From an uncultured Actinomycetes bacterium (lineage in GTDB: Bacteria; Actinomycetota; Actinomycetes; Mycobacteriales; Mycobacteriaceae), in contig CAIRCP010000019.1 of assembly GCA_903877095.1 (NCBI GenBank), positions 1 through 40,631 of the forward strand: a stretch of DNA of 40,631 bases, given 5' to 3'. The stretch's first letter is position 1; every line of letters starts with the position of its first letter. Below are positions 16,437 to 25,057 of the stretch, piece after piece. The notes beneath the pieces are model-generated. The model was not told where the DNA came from. It saw only the letters and a list, made by a program, of their open reading frames with translations, and searched no databases. The position numbers and the translations under genes were made by a program.

Positions 16437-17873
16437 TCAGGGCGTGACCGATTCGCCGACCGCGCTGCCTTCGTCGGCGTCGGGATCGAGTACCCGCAAC
16501 ACCCGCGCCCGTCGCTCATCGATGGCCCGGCCGAACTCCTGCAGCAACTGCGGGTTGTTCTGCACCACCTTCTCGATGGCGTCCCGGTGGACCTTGATGA
16601 CGGTGACCTCGTCGAGCGCAAACGCCGAACCGACCGTCGGGTGCCGGATAAGTGTCGAATGCCCCAGGTAGGAGCCCACTTCCAGGGTGCCGACCTCGGT
16701 ACGGGATCCATCCGGCGCTTCGGCGGAGAGCAGTACCGTTCCGGACATGATGAACGACATCGCATCGGGCACAACGCCGTCCTGCTGGACGAGTTCGCCG
16801 GATCCGTACCGTTCGATCACGGCGTGCGGGCCCATCGCACGCTGTTGATCGCCGCTCAGCCGCAGGGTCGGTGCGACAACGGTTTTGATCGCGGCGGCCA
16901 CCAGGTCGGGATCGGTGAATCCGTCGACCGCCTCGTCGAGGTGCAGGCCGTCCCGCCGAGCCGCGTACCAGATCCAGCGCCGGAAGGTGGCCTCGGCGTC
17001 GCCGTCGTCGGCCGGTGAGCGCAGCGGAATCTTGGTGCGGTACTTGAGGTCTCCGATCGGGATGGCCGTCGGGGTGAGATCGGGGTGGCACTGCGGCAAC
17101 TGGGCGGCGATGCGGCTGAGCATCGCGCAGATCTGATCTGGACGGTCCTCCACCGCGAACACGCTGATGACCCTGATCGCGTGCTTATCGGCCGGCCTGC
17201 TCAGGTTGGTGAACGGCTGCCCGGCGAGGACCGAGTTCGGGGTGATCTCAACGCCTTTCGACGTCTCCAGGTGCACCGCCCGCCAGTTCACCTCGACCAC
17301 CCGGCCAGTGGCTTTATCGGTCTCGATCCAGTCGCCGAGCCCGAACGGCTGCTCGAACAGCATCAACAGTCCGGAGATGATCTGGCCGACCGAATTCTGC
17401 AGGGTCAGACCGATGACGATCGAACCGATGCCGAGTGCGGTGAACAGGCCGCCGACGTTCGCACCCCAGATATAGGAGAAGGTCAGGCCGGCGCCGACGG
17501 CGATCAGTCCGAACCGCATGACGTCGAGGAAAATAGCGGGAATCCGCCGCCGCCAGCTGCCATCGGGTGCAGAGGCGAAGACGGAGTTCCGTACGCCCGA
17601 CAACAGCAGGATGAGCACCCCGATCGCCACCAGCGTCCCGACGAGTCGGACCGGTGTGGAGTGGGCGGGCATCCCCGCGGCGCCGACCATCGCCATCAGC
17701 AGCGCGGCCAGCGGGACTATGTAGTTGCGCAGCAGGCTGACTGGGCCGATCAGGTTGCTGCCCCTTCGGCGCAGTCCCTGCTGCCACTCCGTCAGGGCGA
17801 TCAGCGTCAGGGGCAGCCCGGCGGCGATGCCCACCGCCCAGTAGAACCATGGGGCGCCCAACACCGTCATCAT
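16437..17873 (-). CDS. MscS-type channel with C-terminal cyclic-nucleotide-binding-like domain
   Basis: Encodes 478 aa. Four or five N-terminal membrane helices lead into the MscS pore helix and beta domain (IGSIVIGLTLQNSVGQIISG, FEQPFGLGDWIETD, then EITPNSVLAGQPFTNLSRP). After the alpha-beta vestibule comes a cyclic-nucleotide-binding-like domain (residues ~350-450: VIERYGSGELVQQDGVVPDA, then GSYLGHSTLIRHPTVGSAFA). Family role: ion flow on membrane tension, here possibly gated or biased by a ligand. The usual phosphate-binding cassette Glu and Arg (GE...RxA) read GH and no Arg, so cAMP binding is uncertain. ATG 17873 overlaps the stop of the cyclase gene by ATGA; a second ATG follows directly. 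The same gene pair, as I recall, exists in M. tuberculosis (Rv2435c-Rv2434c). Confidence 0.88.
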   Translation of the reverse strand: MMTVLGAPWFYWAVGIAAGLPLTLIALTEWQQGLRRRGSNLIGPVSLLRNYIVPLAALLMAMVGAAGMPAHSTPVRLVGTLVAIGVLILLLSGVRNSVFASAPDGSWRRRIPAIFLDVMRFGLIAVGAGLTFSYIWGANVGGLFTALGIGSIVIGLTLQNSVGQIISGLLMLFEQPFGLGDWIETDKATGRVVEVNWRAVHLETSKGVEITPNSVLAGQPFTNLSRPADKHAIRVISVFAVEDRPDQICAMLSRIAAQLPQCHPDLTPTAIPIGDLKYRTKIPLRSPADDGDAEATFRRWIWYAARRDGLHLDEAVDGFTDPDLVAAAIKTVVAPTLRLSGDQQRAMGPHAVIERYGSGELVQQDGVVPDAMSFIMSGTVLLSAEAPDGSRTEVGTLEVGSYLGHSTLIRHPTVGSAFALDEVTVIKVHRDAIEKVVQNNPQLLQEFGRAIDERRARVLRVLDPDADEGSAVGESVTP

Positions 17874-20074
17874 GTGGTCGGCTCCGTCACGCGCCAGACC
17901 GTCACCTGCGTTCCGTCGGCTGCGATGGTGCCCGCCGCGGCGAACGCCTTCGTTTCGGCGAGCACGTCGTAGACCCGCGAGGTGACGTAGATACCCGGCT
18001 CCGGCATGCCGTTCTTCATCCGGTGCGCCAGATTGACGGCGGTCCCCCACATGTCGAACACCGGGTACGTCGCGTCGATGAGGCCGCTGCTGACCGTGCC
18101 GGTGTCGATACCGGCACGCAGACCCAGATTCAGTGATGACTCGTGGTTGAACCGCTCGATGATGCGCTGACATTCCTGTGCGAAGTCGACGGTGCGACGG
18201 ATGTTGTCCAACCGCGGCACGGTCAGCCCGCAACTGCCGAGGTAGCCGTTACGAACCGGCCGGACCCGTTCGATGCCGAACTCCTCGGCGGCGGCATCGA
18301 ACTGGCGGGTCAGTTCATGGGAGAAAGCCAGGGAGTCTTCCGAATCCATTTCGGCCTGGAGACGATCCAGCCCGGCGATGTCAACGTAGATCACCGTCAC
18401 GTTGGGGTGCTCGCGCGCAGTGATCTCCTGGCCACTGCGCAGTTTGTCGGCGATGGCCGGGGGCATCAGCGAGCGCAACAGGCGCCGGATTTCGCCGCGA
18501 TGTTCGGTGAGCAGATCATCCTTGACCGAGAGGCTGCGGCTCATCTCGTTGAACATCCCGGTCAGATCGCCGATTTCGTCACGGGTCTGCACCGGGATAT
18601 CGACCCGGTAGTCCCCGGCGCTGATCCGCTGCACTCCGGCCTCCAGGCGCCGGATGGGCCGCAGGAACACCTGGGCGAGGATCACCGCCAGCAGGCACAC
18701 CACGAAGATGATGCCGGTGGTCGCCAGCGTGACGATGCGGGTGAAGGTCGCTTCCCGGGCGAAGGCCTCCTTGGTGCTGATCTTCGCGACGATCGACCAC
18801 TCCAGGCCGGCGAGCTTGCCCATCGGGGCATAGGCCTGGATCGTCTCGGCACCGAGATAGTCGGTGGTGATCATCACTCCGGAGTACCCCTTCTGGGCCT
18901 GCCGGTGCACCTCAGAACTCACCGGCTGAATCAGCGTGGTACCGCCCTGACGGATCGCGATGTCGGGGATATCGGGAGTTGTTCCGGCCTCGATCACCTG
19001 CTTGCGGTATTTCTCGGGGTCCTCAAGAAAGAGCCGCGAATCCGAGCGCATCAGGAAATCGGGGCCGGCGAGGATCGTCTCACCGGTGTCGCCCATCCCG
19101 GCCTCGACCCACTGCTTGTCAAACGTCATCACCTTGTTGACCTTGGTGATCGGAAACTGCAGGGCCAGAACGCCTTCCGGTTTACCGCTGGGTGGAATGG
19201 GGGCGACCATCCATGCGGTGGCCGCCATTTCAGCCGGCTGGTAGAACTCGAAATCGGTGAAAACCACCCGGTCGGCCTTGTTGCTCGACATCGCCTGCTG
19301 GTAGGCGTCACGCAGCTTCGAGGAACGGTAGGGACCGGTCAGAATGTTGGTACCCAGATCGGTGTTCTTGTAGGCGCTGTAGATCACATTGCCGCGGGCA
19401 TCGAGGATGAGGGCATCCTCGAAGGCGAACCGTTGGACGATCTCACGAAAGTACGCCTGATACCTCGCGTTGGCCGCTGACCAAGCGCTCCCGTCGCGCT
19501 CGTCGTCCATCGCGAGCGCCGCATCGTCGGCGGGCAGCTTCGCCGTGTAGTTGGCCTGCAGATAACGCTCCGCGTTGGACGTCGGTAGCAGCGCCGCGAC
19601 GTCAAGCTCTGTGCCGCTGTACTTTTCGGTCTCCTTGGCAAAGAAGTCGTAGTAGTTCGCGATCCCCTTCGTCATGTCCGGGGTGATCGTCGCGTCGGCC
19701 AGCTGATCGAAGCCGGCGGAGAAGTCACGAAGCGCGTTCTGGGACATCGTCCCGTAGGTGTAGGTGATCAGTGCGCTGCGCAGATCGGTGACCTGGGCGG
19801 TGAGCGTGCGCTTCTGGGACTCCAGGATCTCGGTCAGCCGGGTTGTCGCCGCAGTGCGCAGGGAGTTGCGTCCGGTCTGGTAGGCGATGCCGCCGACGAT
19901 CGCCGCAGCGAGAACGCTGCACAGCACCAGCATCAGAATCAGCTTCGATTGGATGCTGATGCGGTTGAGGAAATTCACGCGCGTCACGGTGCTCGGCATG
20001 CTCAGGCGCCCGACCTTGGGCCACGGTCCGAGCGCGCTATCGTCGCGAGCGTCATGCTCCGACAGCTGACTCAT
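17870..20074 (-). CDS. Cache-HAMP class III nucleotidyl cyclase homologue
   Basis: A 734-aa membrane receptor. One helix at ~45-67, a large outside Cache-like sensor (~68-445), a second helix (~447-471), HAMP (~470-525) and a class III cyclase domain (~556-700). The first metal Asp is present (YVDIAGLDR, D565), as are D674 in FDMWGTAVNLAHRM, N681 and R685. The segment that normally reads RVKTIGD reads RVRPVRN: the purine-selecting Lys is R605 and the second metal Asp is N609. It may thus be weakly active, of other specificity, or a signalling pseudoenzyme. ATG 20074 has AAGGA 6 nt upstream, and a -10 TAAGAT lies at 20111-20106. It is co-translated with the MscS gene (ATGA overlap). Confidence 0.87.
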   Translation of the reverse strand: MSQLSEHDARDDSALGPWPKVGRLSMPSTVTRVNFLNRISIQSKLILMLVLCSVLAAAIVGGIAYQTGRNSLRTAATTRLTEILESQKRTLTAQVTDLRSALITYTYGTMSQNALRDFSAGFDQLADATITPDMTKGIANYYDFFAKETEKYSGTELDVAALLPTSNAERYLQANYTAKLPADDAALAMDDERDGSAWSAANARYQAYFREIVQRFAFEDALILDARGNVIYSAYKNTDLGTNILTGPYRSSKLRDAYQQAMSSNKADRVVFTDFEFYQPAEMAATAWMVAPIPPSGKPEGVLALQFPITKVNKVMTFDKQWVEAGMGDTGETILAGPDFLMRSDSRLFLEDPEKYRKQVIEAGTTPDIPDIAIRQGGTTLIQPVSSEVHRQAQKGYSGVMITTDYLGAETIQAYAPMGKLAGLEWSIVAKISTKEAFAREATFTRIVTLATTGIIFVVCLLAVILAQVFLRPIRRLEAGVQRISAGDYRVDIPVQTRDEIGDLTGMFNEMSRSLSVKDDLLTEHRGEIRRLLRSLMPPAIADKLRSGQEITAREHPNVTVIYVDIAGLDRLQAEMDSEDSLAFSHELTRQFDAAAEEFGIERVRPVRNGYLGSCGLTVPRLDNIRRTVDFAQECQRIIERFNHESSLNLGLRAGIDTGTVSSGLIDATYPVFDMWGTAVNLAHRMKNGMPEPGIYVTSRVYDVLAETKAFAAAGTIAADGTQVTVWRVTEPTT

Positions 20075-20105
20075 CGCTTCCTTCCAGCGTGTTCGACCTC
20101 GGCGA

Positions 20106-20111
20106 ATCTTA
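20106..20111 (-). promoter_or_regulatory. -10 box of the cyclase-MscS operon
   Basis: TAAGAT on the minus strand fits TANNNT, 31 nt before the ATG at 20074; a start near 20099 leaves a ~25-nt leader with the AAGGA site. No convincing -35. Confidence 0.4.
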
Positions 20112-20120
20112 ACAGCCGCT

Positions 20121-20147
20121 GTGACCGACGTGACGGATGTGAATGAG
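20121..20147 (+). repeat. Three 9-bp GTGA direct repeats in a divergent promoter region
   Basis: GTGACCGAC, GTGACGGAT and GTGAATGAG follow each other without a gap between the divergent -10 boxes of the cyclase operon and the secreted-protein gene. The place fits an operator; the binding protein is unknown. The last unit overlaps an upstream ATG (20143) that I do not take as a start. Confidence 0.4.
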
Positions 20148-20148
20148 C

Positions 20149-20154
20149 GATAAT
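20149..20154 (+). promoter_or_regulatory. -10 box of the secreted-protein gene
   Basis: GATAAT, with a start site expected near 20161, gives a ~15-nt leader holding the strong AAGGAGGAGG site (20161-20170). This supports the ATG at 20176 over the one at 20143. Confidence 0.45.
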
Positions 20155-20175
20155 CAACCGAAGGAGGAGGCGGTC

Positions 20176-20676
20176 ATGCGAGGTCTTTACGGTGCCACGG
20201 CGGCGGTCGTGTTTATCGGTATCACCGCCGCGGCGCCGGCGAACGCCTCAGCCGACTGGGCATTGAACGGCACGTTCACCGCCACCTCGAATGGCGAGTG
20301 GGCACGCACCAACGACGTGTTCCACAACGAGCAGAGTGTGCGGGCCATGTGGACCATCAACTCGCAGTGCAGCTACCCCACTGAATGCACCGGAACAGTG
20401 ACCAGCGACCAGGGGTGGACCGCGCCGATCTACCAGACCGGCGGCGAGTGGTACGTGAAACACATTGTGCCGCATTGGATGCCGTGCCAGGACGGCTCAA
20501 GCGCCGACGGCTATCAGGTGTTCCGGTTCAAGCGGATGACGCCCGACGGCGACAACACCGACCCGACGTCGAACACTCTCGTCGGCGAGGATTCCACCAC
20601 CGGCCCCGGCGGAGCGTGCGGGCGCAGCCTGCCGCTCTTCATCGCCATGCCGTTCAAGCTGGCGATGGTCGGCTGA
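20176..20676 (+). CDS. Secreted mycobacterial protein, unknown function
   Basis: Encodes 166 aa with a Sec signal peptide (YGATAAVVFIGITAAAPANA). The mature part (DWALNGTFTATSNGEWARTN, then CSYPTECTGTVTSDQGW and GGEWYVKHIVPHWMPCQDG) has four cysteines, likely forming two disulfides, and aromatic-rich beta-like stretches. I recognise it as a type of small exported protein frequent in mycobacteria, but know no function. The start is fixed by AAGGAGGAGG at 20161-20170. It is divergent from the cyclase operon and convergent with mceF, separated from it by a GC-rich hairpin. Its closeness to the mce locus may or may not be functional. Confidence 0.8.
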   Translation: MRGLYGATAAVVFIGITAAAPANASADWALNGTFTATSNGEWARTNDVFHNEQSVRAMWTINSQCSYPTECTGTVTSDQGWTAPIYQTGGEWYVKHIVPHWMPCQDGSSADGYQVFRFKRMTPDGDNTDPTSNTLVGEDSTTGPGGACGRSLPLFIAMPFKLAMVG

Positions 20677-20694
20677 TCCGGTCCAACGAGACTG

Positions 20695-20720
20695 CGCCCA
20701 GGGTCGCGGTTTCCTGGGCG
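20695..20720. terminator. Hairpin between secreted-protein gene and mceF
   Basis: CGCCCAGG (20695-20702) pairs with CCTGGGCG (20713-20720) around a 10-nt loop. It lies between two convergent stops; no U-tract. Confidence 0.55.
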
Positions 20721-20747
20721 GTCGCGCGCCGGCCGCTGAGTCGATCG

Positions 20748-22292
20748 TTAGCCCGTCGGAATGAGGTCGGTCCAGGCCTGCGGCCCGGGGCCTGTGACGT
20801 CGGTCTGCCGTCCGACCGTTCCGTCCGGCGCGGCGAACTGTCCCGACTTCGGATCGTAGGTTCCGATGGCTACCGACGGCCCGGGTGCGTTTGACGGTGG
20901 AACAGGTTGCGGCGCAGGCGCTTCCGCAGCAGCCGGCGCAGGCGCAGGCGGGGCACCCTCGGCCGGCGGCGGCCCCGGCGGCAGCGGGGTGCCCTCCAAC
21001 GGGCCGTAGATCGTGTCGTTCAACGTCACCCGGTCATCCGGCGCAATGCCCTGCGAGATCAGGTTGGGGTCGAGCGGATACGGCCCGGTGGCATGCTGTC
21101 GCATTGCCAGCGGCGAATACGGTCCGGGGCTCTCACAGATCTCCACGGTCGGTGCGCGCTTGCCGGGCTGGCCCATGCACGGATAGTTGCGGGCGCCGCG
21201 CACGGCGATCGGCGAATCCTGCGGCAGTTTGCAGTACAGCCCGTCGGGGGTGTCGACGTCAGTCAGGTCCGACGGGGACCGCCACGACGACGGCGGCAGG
21301 AAACCGACCGTGCAGGCCGGCGGGTCGTTGAGGGTCAGCGTGAAGTCCCCCTGGGTGAATCCGGTCGGGTTGTTGCGGGGCAGGCCCACCGCCTGCACCG
21401 AAGCGATGTACGGCGGGAGCAGGACCAGCAACTGCTCAAGGGAGGGCCGGTAGGTGACCGCGATACGGCTCACGGTGGTGAGGTTGGCCAGCAGGATCGG
21501 CAGCGTCGGCTTGACCTGGCGCAGCAATTGGGCGGCCTCGTCGAGCGCACCCGGGCCGTGCTGGAGCACCGCCCGGATCTGCGGGTCGTTGGCATTCAAC
21601 TGCGCGGTGACGCCGGCGAGACTTCGCGCCCAGGTCCGCAGGGCGTCGGCCGAGGCCACTTGGCCGTCGAACAGCGGCCGGGCGTCGTCGACCAGCGTCC
21701 GGGCCTGGCCTGACACCTTGTTGAAGTCGCGGGCCACCACCGACGTCGAATCCAGCAACGCGGCCAGATCGTCGCCGGATCCGTTGAGGCCCTTGAAGGA
21801 TTCGTCGAGCAGCTTGCCGAGCTTCTCTTTGGGGATGCTGTCCAGCAGGGCGCTCACCTGGTCGAGCATCGGGCCCACCCGCTGCGGGACGCCGGTGTCC
21901 TTCGCCGAGATCACCGACCCGTCATGCAGATACGGTCCGGAGTCCGTCCTGGGTAGCAGGTCGACGTACTGCTCGCCCACCGCCGACACGCTGAGGACTC
22001 TGGCTTCCAGATCGGCCGGGATCTTCGGGGAGTTGGCCAGCGACAACGTCGCCTCTGCACCCGAGCGCACCGCCCGGACATCGGTGACTCTGCCGATCTG
22101 CACGCCCCGGTAGGTGACGTTCGAGAATTCGTACAGCCCGCCGGTTCTGGGCAGTTCCAGCGTCACCGCGATCCGCCCGATGCCCAGCAGGCTCGGTAAC
22201 TGCATGTAGACCAGCACCATGGCGAGGATGCCGATGATCGAGGTGACGGCGAAGATCACCAATTGCGTTCGCACGAAACGGGTCAGCAGCAT
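20748..22292 (-). CDS. mceF: MceF-type substrate-binding protein
   Basis: A 514-aa protein, last of the mce operon. An N-terminal membrane helix (IFAVTSIIGILAMVLVYMQL) is followed by the MCE/MlaD domain (VTLELPRTGGLYEFSNVTYR, then GVQIGRVTDVRAV and SVSAVGEQYVDLLP), a long coiled helical region typical of the Mce tunnel, and a Pro/Ala-rich tail. Mce A-F proteins are understood to form a hexameric tube carrying lipids across the periplasm to YrbE permeases. The ATG abuts the mceE stop (TAGATG). The C-terminal tail is low complexity. Confidence 0.93.
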   Translation of the reverse strand: MLLTRFVRTQLVIFAVTSIIGILAMVLVYMQLPSLLGIGRIAVTLELPRTGGLYEFSNVTYRGVQIGRVTDVRAVRSGAEATLSLANSPKIPADLEARVLSVSAVGEQYVDLLPRTDSGPYLHDGSVISAKDTGVPQRVGPMLDQVSALLDSIPKEKLGKLLDESFKGLNGSGDDLAALLDSTSVVARDFNKVSGQARTLVDDARPLFDGQVASADALRTWARSLAGVTAQLNANDPQIRAVLQHGPGALDEAAQLLRQVKPTLPILLANLTTVSRIAVTYRPSLEQLLVLLPPYIASVQAVGLPRNNPTGFTQGDFTLTLNDPPACTVGFLPPSSWRSPSDLTDVDTPDGLYCKLPQDSPIAVRGARNYPCMGQPGKRAPTVEICESPGPYSPLAMRQHATGPYPLDPNLISQGIAPDDRVTLNDTIYGPLEGTPLPPGPPPAEGAPPAPAPAAAEAPAPQPVPPSNAPGPSVAIGTYDPKSGQFAAPDGTVGRQTDVTGPGPQAWTDLIPTG

Positions 22293-23534
22293 CTACCGGC
22301 CTCCCGCGTCCTGAGGCGCCAAGACCGCATCGGGTGACGGCGGCGGGGGCGGGGGCGGCGGTGCCGCATCCGGTGGTGGGGCCTGCGCGGCGTCGGGATC
22401 CGGCGGATCGGCCACCGCGGCCACTGCTGCCGGCGGCGGACTGAACGGTGCGTTGAGCGGATCGTAGGTGTAGGTGGCGTACCACGGATCCCCTGGCGCC
22501 GGAACAAGTTTTGCGCCTTCCTGACCCCAGCGGGTGCCGATGAAGAGCGTTCGCTTCAGCCGCGGGACGGTGAAGTCGAAGATGATGTATTGGTTGAGGT
22601 AGTCGCCCCGGATCGCCCGGTCGATGGTGGCCTGGCCGTAGGGCAGGACGGTGAAGTAGGCGATCGCCTTGTCCAGATCCGGTCCGACGTCGGCCAGTGA
22701 GCGCAGGGTCGGCTCGAGGTTGCGCAGGTTGTGGATCAGATCATCCTTGGTGTCGTTGACCACATCGGCGGCGAGCGTGCTGAACGTGCCGAGCTTGTCC
22801 AGCGCGGTGGTGAGGTTGGGCCGCTGCGCGATCAGCACATCCAGGGCCGGCGGAATGCGGTCCAGCGCACGGGTGAGTACCTCGCGCTGCCCGGCGAAGG
22901 TGCCGGCCACCCGGTTGAGCGCGACCACGCTGGCATTGATGTTGTCCCGTTGTGCAGCCAGGATGCCGACGAAGTCGTTGAGCCGGACCAGCAGATCCCG
23001 GATCTGCGGTTCGCGGCCACCCAGCGCGCGGTTGAGTTCGTTGACGATGTCGCCGATCTGGCCCACTCCCCCGCCGTTGATGACCACCGACAGCGCCGAC
23101 AGGGTCTGCTCGGTGGACGGGTAGGTCGAACTCTTGTTGAGTCCCAGCGTGGCGCCAGGGGCAAGGCGGCCCTGCGCCGTCTGGCCCAGGGGCGGATTGA
23201 GGGCAAGGTGCATGGACCCCAGCAGGCTGGTCTGCCCGACCGTCGCCACCGCGTTGGCGGGGATGACCACATCCGGTTTCACCGAGATGTCGACGTCGGC
23301 GTGCCAGTCACGCACCCGCATGGAGTTCACGCTGCCGACCACGACGTCGCCGACCATAACGGGTGAATTCGGTTCCAGTGTAGCGACATTCGCCAATTCG
23401 ACATGGTAGACGCTGGCGCCCGGTCCGCGACCCACCGCACCGGGCAGTGGCAGGGAGTTCAGCCCCCCGAACCCGCAACCGCTGACGGTGACCGCCACGC
23501 ATGCCGCGGCGATGATCGACCTGCGAACACTCAT
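22293..23534 (-). CDS. mceE: MceE-type lipoprotein
   Basis: A 413-aa protein with a lipoprotein signal (SIIAAACVAVTVSGCGFGG; lipobox VSGC, Cys20), as in LprK/MceE proteins. The MCE domain (VELANVATLEPNSPVMVGDV, then VGSVNSMRVRDW) and helical tunnel region follow. The tail is proline-rich, with a run of about eight Pro. It is the lipid-anchored member of the Mce hexamer. ATG overlaps the mceD stop by ATGA, showing tight translational coupling. Confidence 0.93.
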   Translation of the reverse strand: MSVRRSIIAAACVAVTVSGCGFGGLNSLPLPGAVGRGPGASVYHVELANVATLEPNSPVMVGDVVVGSVNSMRVRDWHADVDISVKPDVVIPANAVATVGQTSLLGSMHLALNPPLGQTAQGRLAPGATLGLNKSSTYPSTEQTLSALSVVINGGGVGQIGDIVNELNRALGGREPQIRDLLVRLNDFVGILAAQRDNINASVVALNRVAGTFAGQREVLTRALDRIPPALDVLIAQRPNLTTALDKLGTFSTLAADVVNDTKDDLIHNLRNLEPTLRSLADVGPDLDKAIAYFTVLPYGQATIDRAIRGDYLNQYIIFDFTVPRLKRTLFIGTRWGQEGAKLVPAPGDPWYATYTYDPLNAPFSPPPAAVAAVADPPDPDAAQAPPPDAAPPPPPPPPSPDAVLAPQDAGGR

Positions 23535-25057
23535 GGCGTCGCCCCCTGTCCCTGCGGCAGTGGCACCGGCGGTGGAATCGGTGGCGGTACGGCAGCCGGT
23601 GATCCGGCGGCCGGCGCGGCCGGACCCTCAGCAGGCAGCAGCATTCCGGGCAGCGTCGCGGGGTCCGACGGGCCGGGCGCCGGGCCGCGCGGGACGCCGG
23701 GCGGCACCGGGGCGCCGGGGTACAGCGCAGGCTGCGGATCGGCGGGCAGCCCGCCCGGCGTGTAGGAACCGTGCTGCGACGCCGGGCCGCCCCACCCGGG
23801 CGGCGGGGGCACGTCGCCGTTGAGACCGGTGTAGGCCGAAATGTCCGGTGGCAGTTCGGGAGCCGACGCCGACCCGCTGCCACCTGGTGCCAGTTGCGGT
23901 TCGGAGTAGATCAGATTCCACGGACTCGGCGACTTCCCCAGGTAGGCGTTGAACGGGAACGGCAGGTAGTTGAAGTTGAGCAGCCGCAGCGCCGGTCCGA
24001 GGTACTGCGAGCACAGCTTGCCGGTCTCCGAGGACGTGGCGTTCTCGATGGCGCCGATCGCCGCGCACACCACCTGCAGCGGGTTGGAGAAGTTGGCCAG
24101 CGCGAATCCGCCCAGCGCGCTTTGAATGTCGGGGTTGTAGATGTTGTAGGTGTTGCCGATGGCGTTGGGCGCCACGTGCAGCAGGTTCTTCAGGGTTATC
24201 TGGTTGGCGGCCACGTTGCGGACCACGTCGCCGAGCCGGTCGATCTGCTCGGCGGTCTGGTTCCGGCTGCCGGCGACGAACCGCTGGACGTCCACCACTG
24301 CGCTGGAGAGGTTGGTCAGCGCCGCGTCCAGATCCGACCGGCTGCCGTCGAGCACACTGGACACCGAGGCCAGCCGATCCTGGAAGGAGACGATCTGGGT
24401 GTTGCTGTCGCGCAGCGCGGTGACGAAGGTCTGCAGATTGGCGACGACGTCGGTGATGTTCCCGCTCCCGTCGGCCAGGATGCGGCTGAGGTCGGACAGT
24501 TGCTTGATGGTCTCGCGCAGCTTCTCGCCGTTGCCGTCCAGCGCGGTGGCGGCACTGTCGATGAAACGTCCGACCGACGACCCGGAGACACCGCTGGTGG
24601 GTCCGAGATCGGTTGACAGCCGGGCGAGTTGGGTCTTGATCTCGTCCCACTCGACGGGTACCGCGGTGCGGTCGGTGTCGATGACGGCGCCGTCGCGCAT
24701 GGTCGGCCCGGTCTGCCCGTCGGCTCCGTAGGCCGGGGCGAGTTGGACGTAGCGGGCGCCCACCAGATTCGACGCGACGATCACCGCTTTGGCATCGGCG
24801 GGAATCGGGATGCCGTGCTTGACGGCCAGCGTCATCTTGGCCTTCGTGCCCGTCGGCTCGATCGACGCGATCGTGCCGACCTTGACCCCGGCGACCCTGA
24901 CCTCGTCACCCGGGTAGATCGCCGTGGCGCTGGTGAAGTAAGCCGTGATGGCGGTGGCCTTGCTGACGGTGTTGCGCACCAGCACGGCCACCCCGCCGAC
25001 GAGCAGCAGGGCCAGCAGCGCGGCGAACACACCGGTGAACCGACGACGGGATGTCAC
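23531..25057 (-). CDS. mceD: MceD-type protein
   Basis: A 508-aa protein with an N-terminal membrane helix (FTGVFAALLALLLVGGVAVL), MCE domain (AYFTSATAIYPGDEVRVAGV, then KVGTIASIEPTG and ASNLVGARYVQLAP), helical region and a ~130-residue Pro/Gly/Ala-rich tail. It starts with GTG at 25057, overlapping the mceC stop by GTGA. The long proline-rich tail is common in MceD and MceF and may cross or contact outer layers; this is inference. Confidence 0.92.
   Translation of the reverse strand: MTSRRRFTGVFAALLALLLVGGVAVLVRNTVSKATAITAYFTSATAIYPGDEVRVAGVKVGTIASIEPTGTKAKMTLAVKHGIPIPADAKAVIVASNLVGARYVQLAPAYGADGQTGPTMRDGAVIDTDRTAVPVEWDEIKTQLARLSTDLGPTSGVSGSSVGRFIDSAATALDGNGEKLRETIKQLSDLSRILADGSGNITDVVANLQTFVTALRDSNTQIVSFQDRLASVSSVLDGSRSDLDAALTNLSSAVVDVQRFVAGSRNQTAEQIDRLGDVVRNVAANQITLKNLLHVAPNAIGNTYNIYNPDIQSALGGFALANFSNPLQVVCAAIGAIENATSSETGKLCSQYLGPALRLLNFNYLPFPFNAYLGKSPSPWNLIYSEPQLAPGGSGSASAPELPPDISAYTGLNGDVPPPPGWGGPASQHGSYTPGGLPADPQPALYPGAPVPPGVPRGPAPGPSDPATLPGMLLPAEGPAAPAAGSPAAVPPPIPPPVPLPQGQGATP

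Noticed and set aside
20119..20135. Crp box upstream of the cyclase operon
   Set aside because: Only TGTGA half-sites in direct orientation; the TCACA partner is missing.
20143..20175. Upstream ATG (20143) as start of the secreted protein
   Set aside because: It would lie upstream of the predicted -10 and put 11 charged residues before the signal peptide; the strong ribosome site favours 20176.
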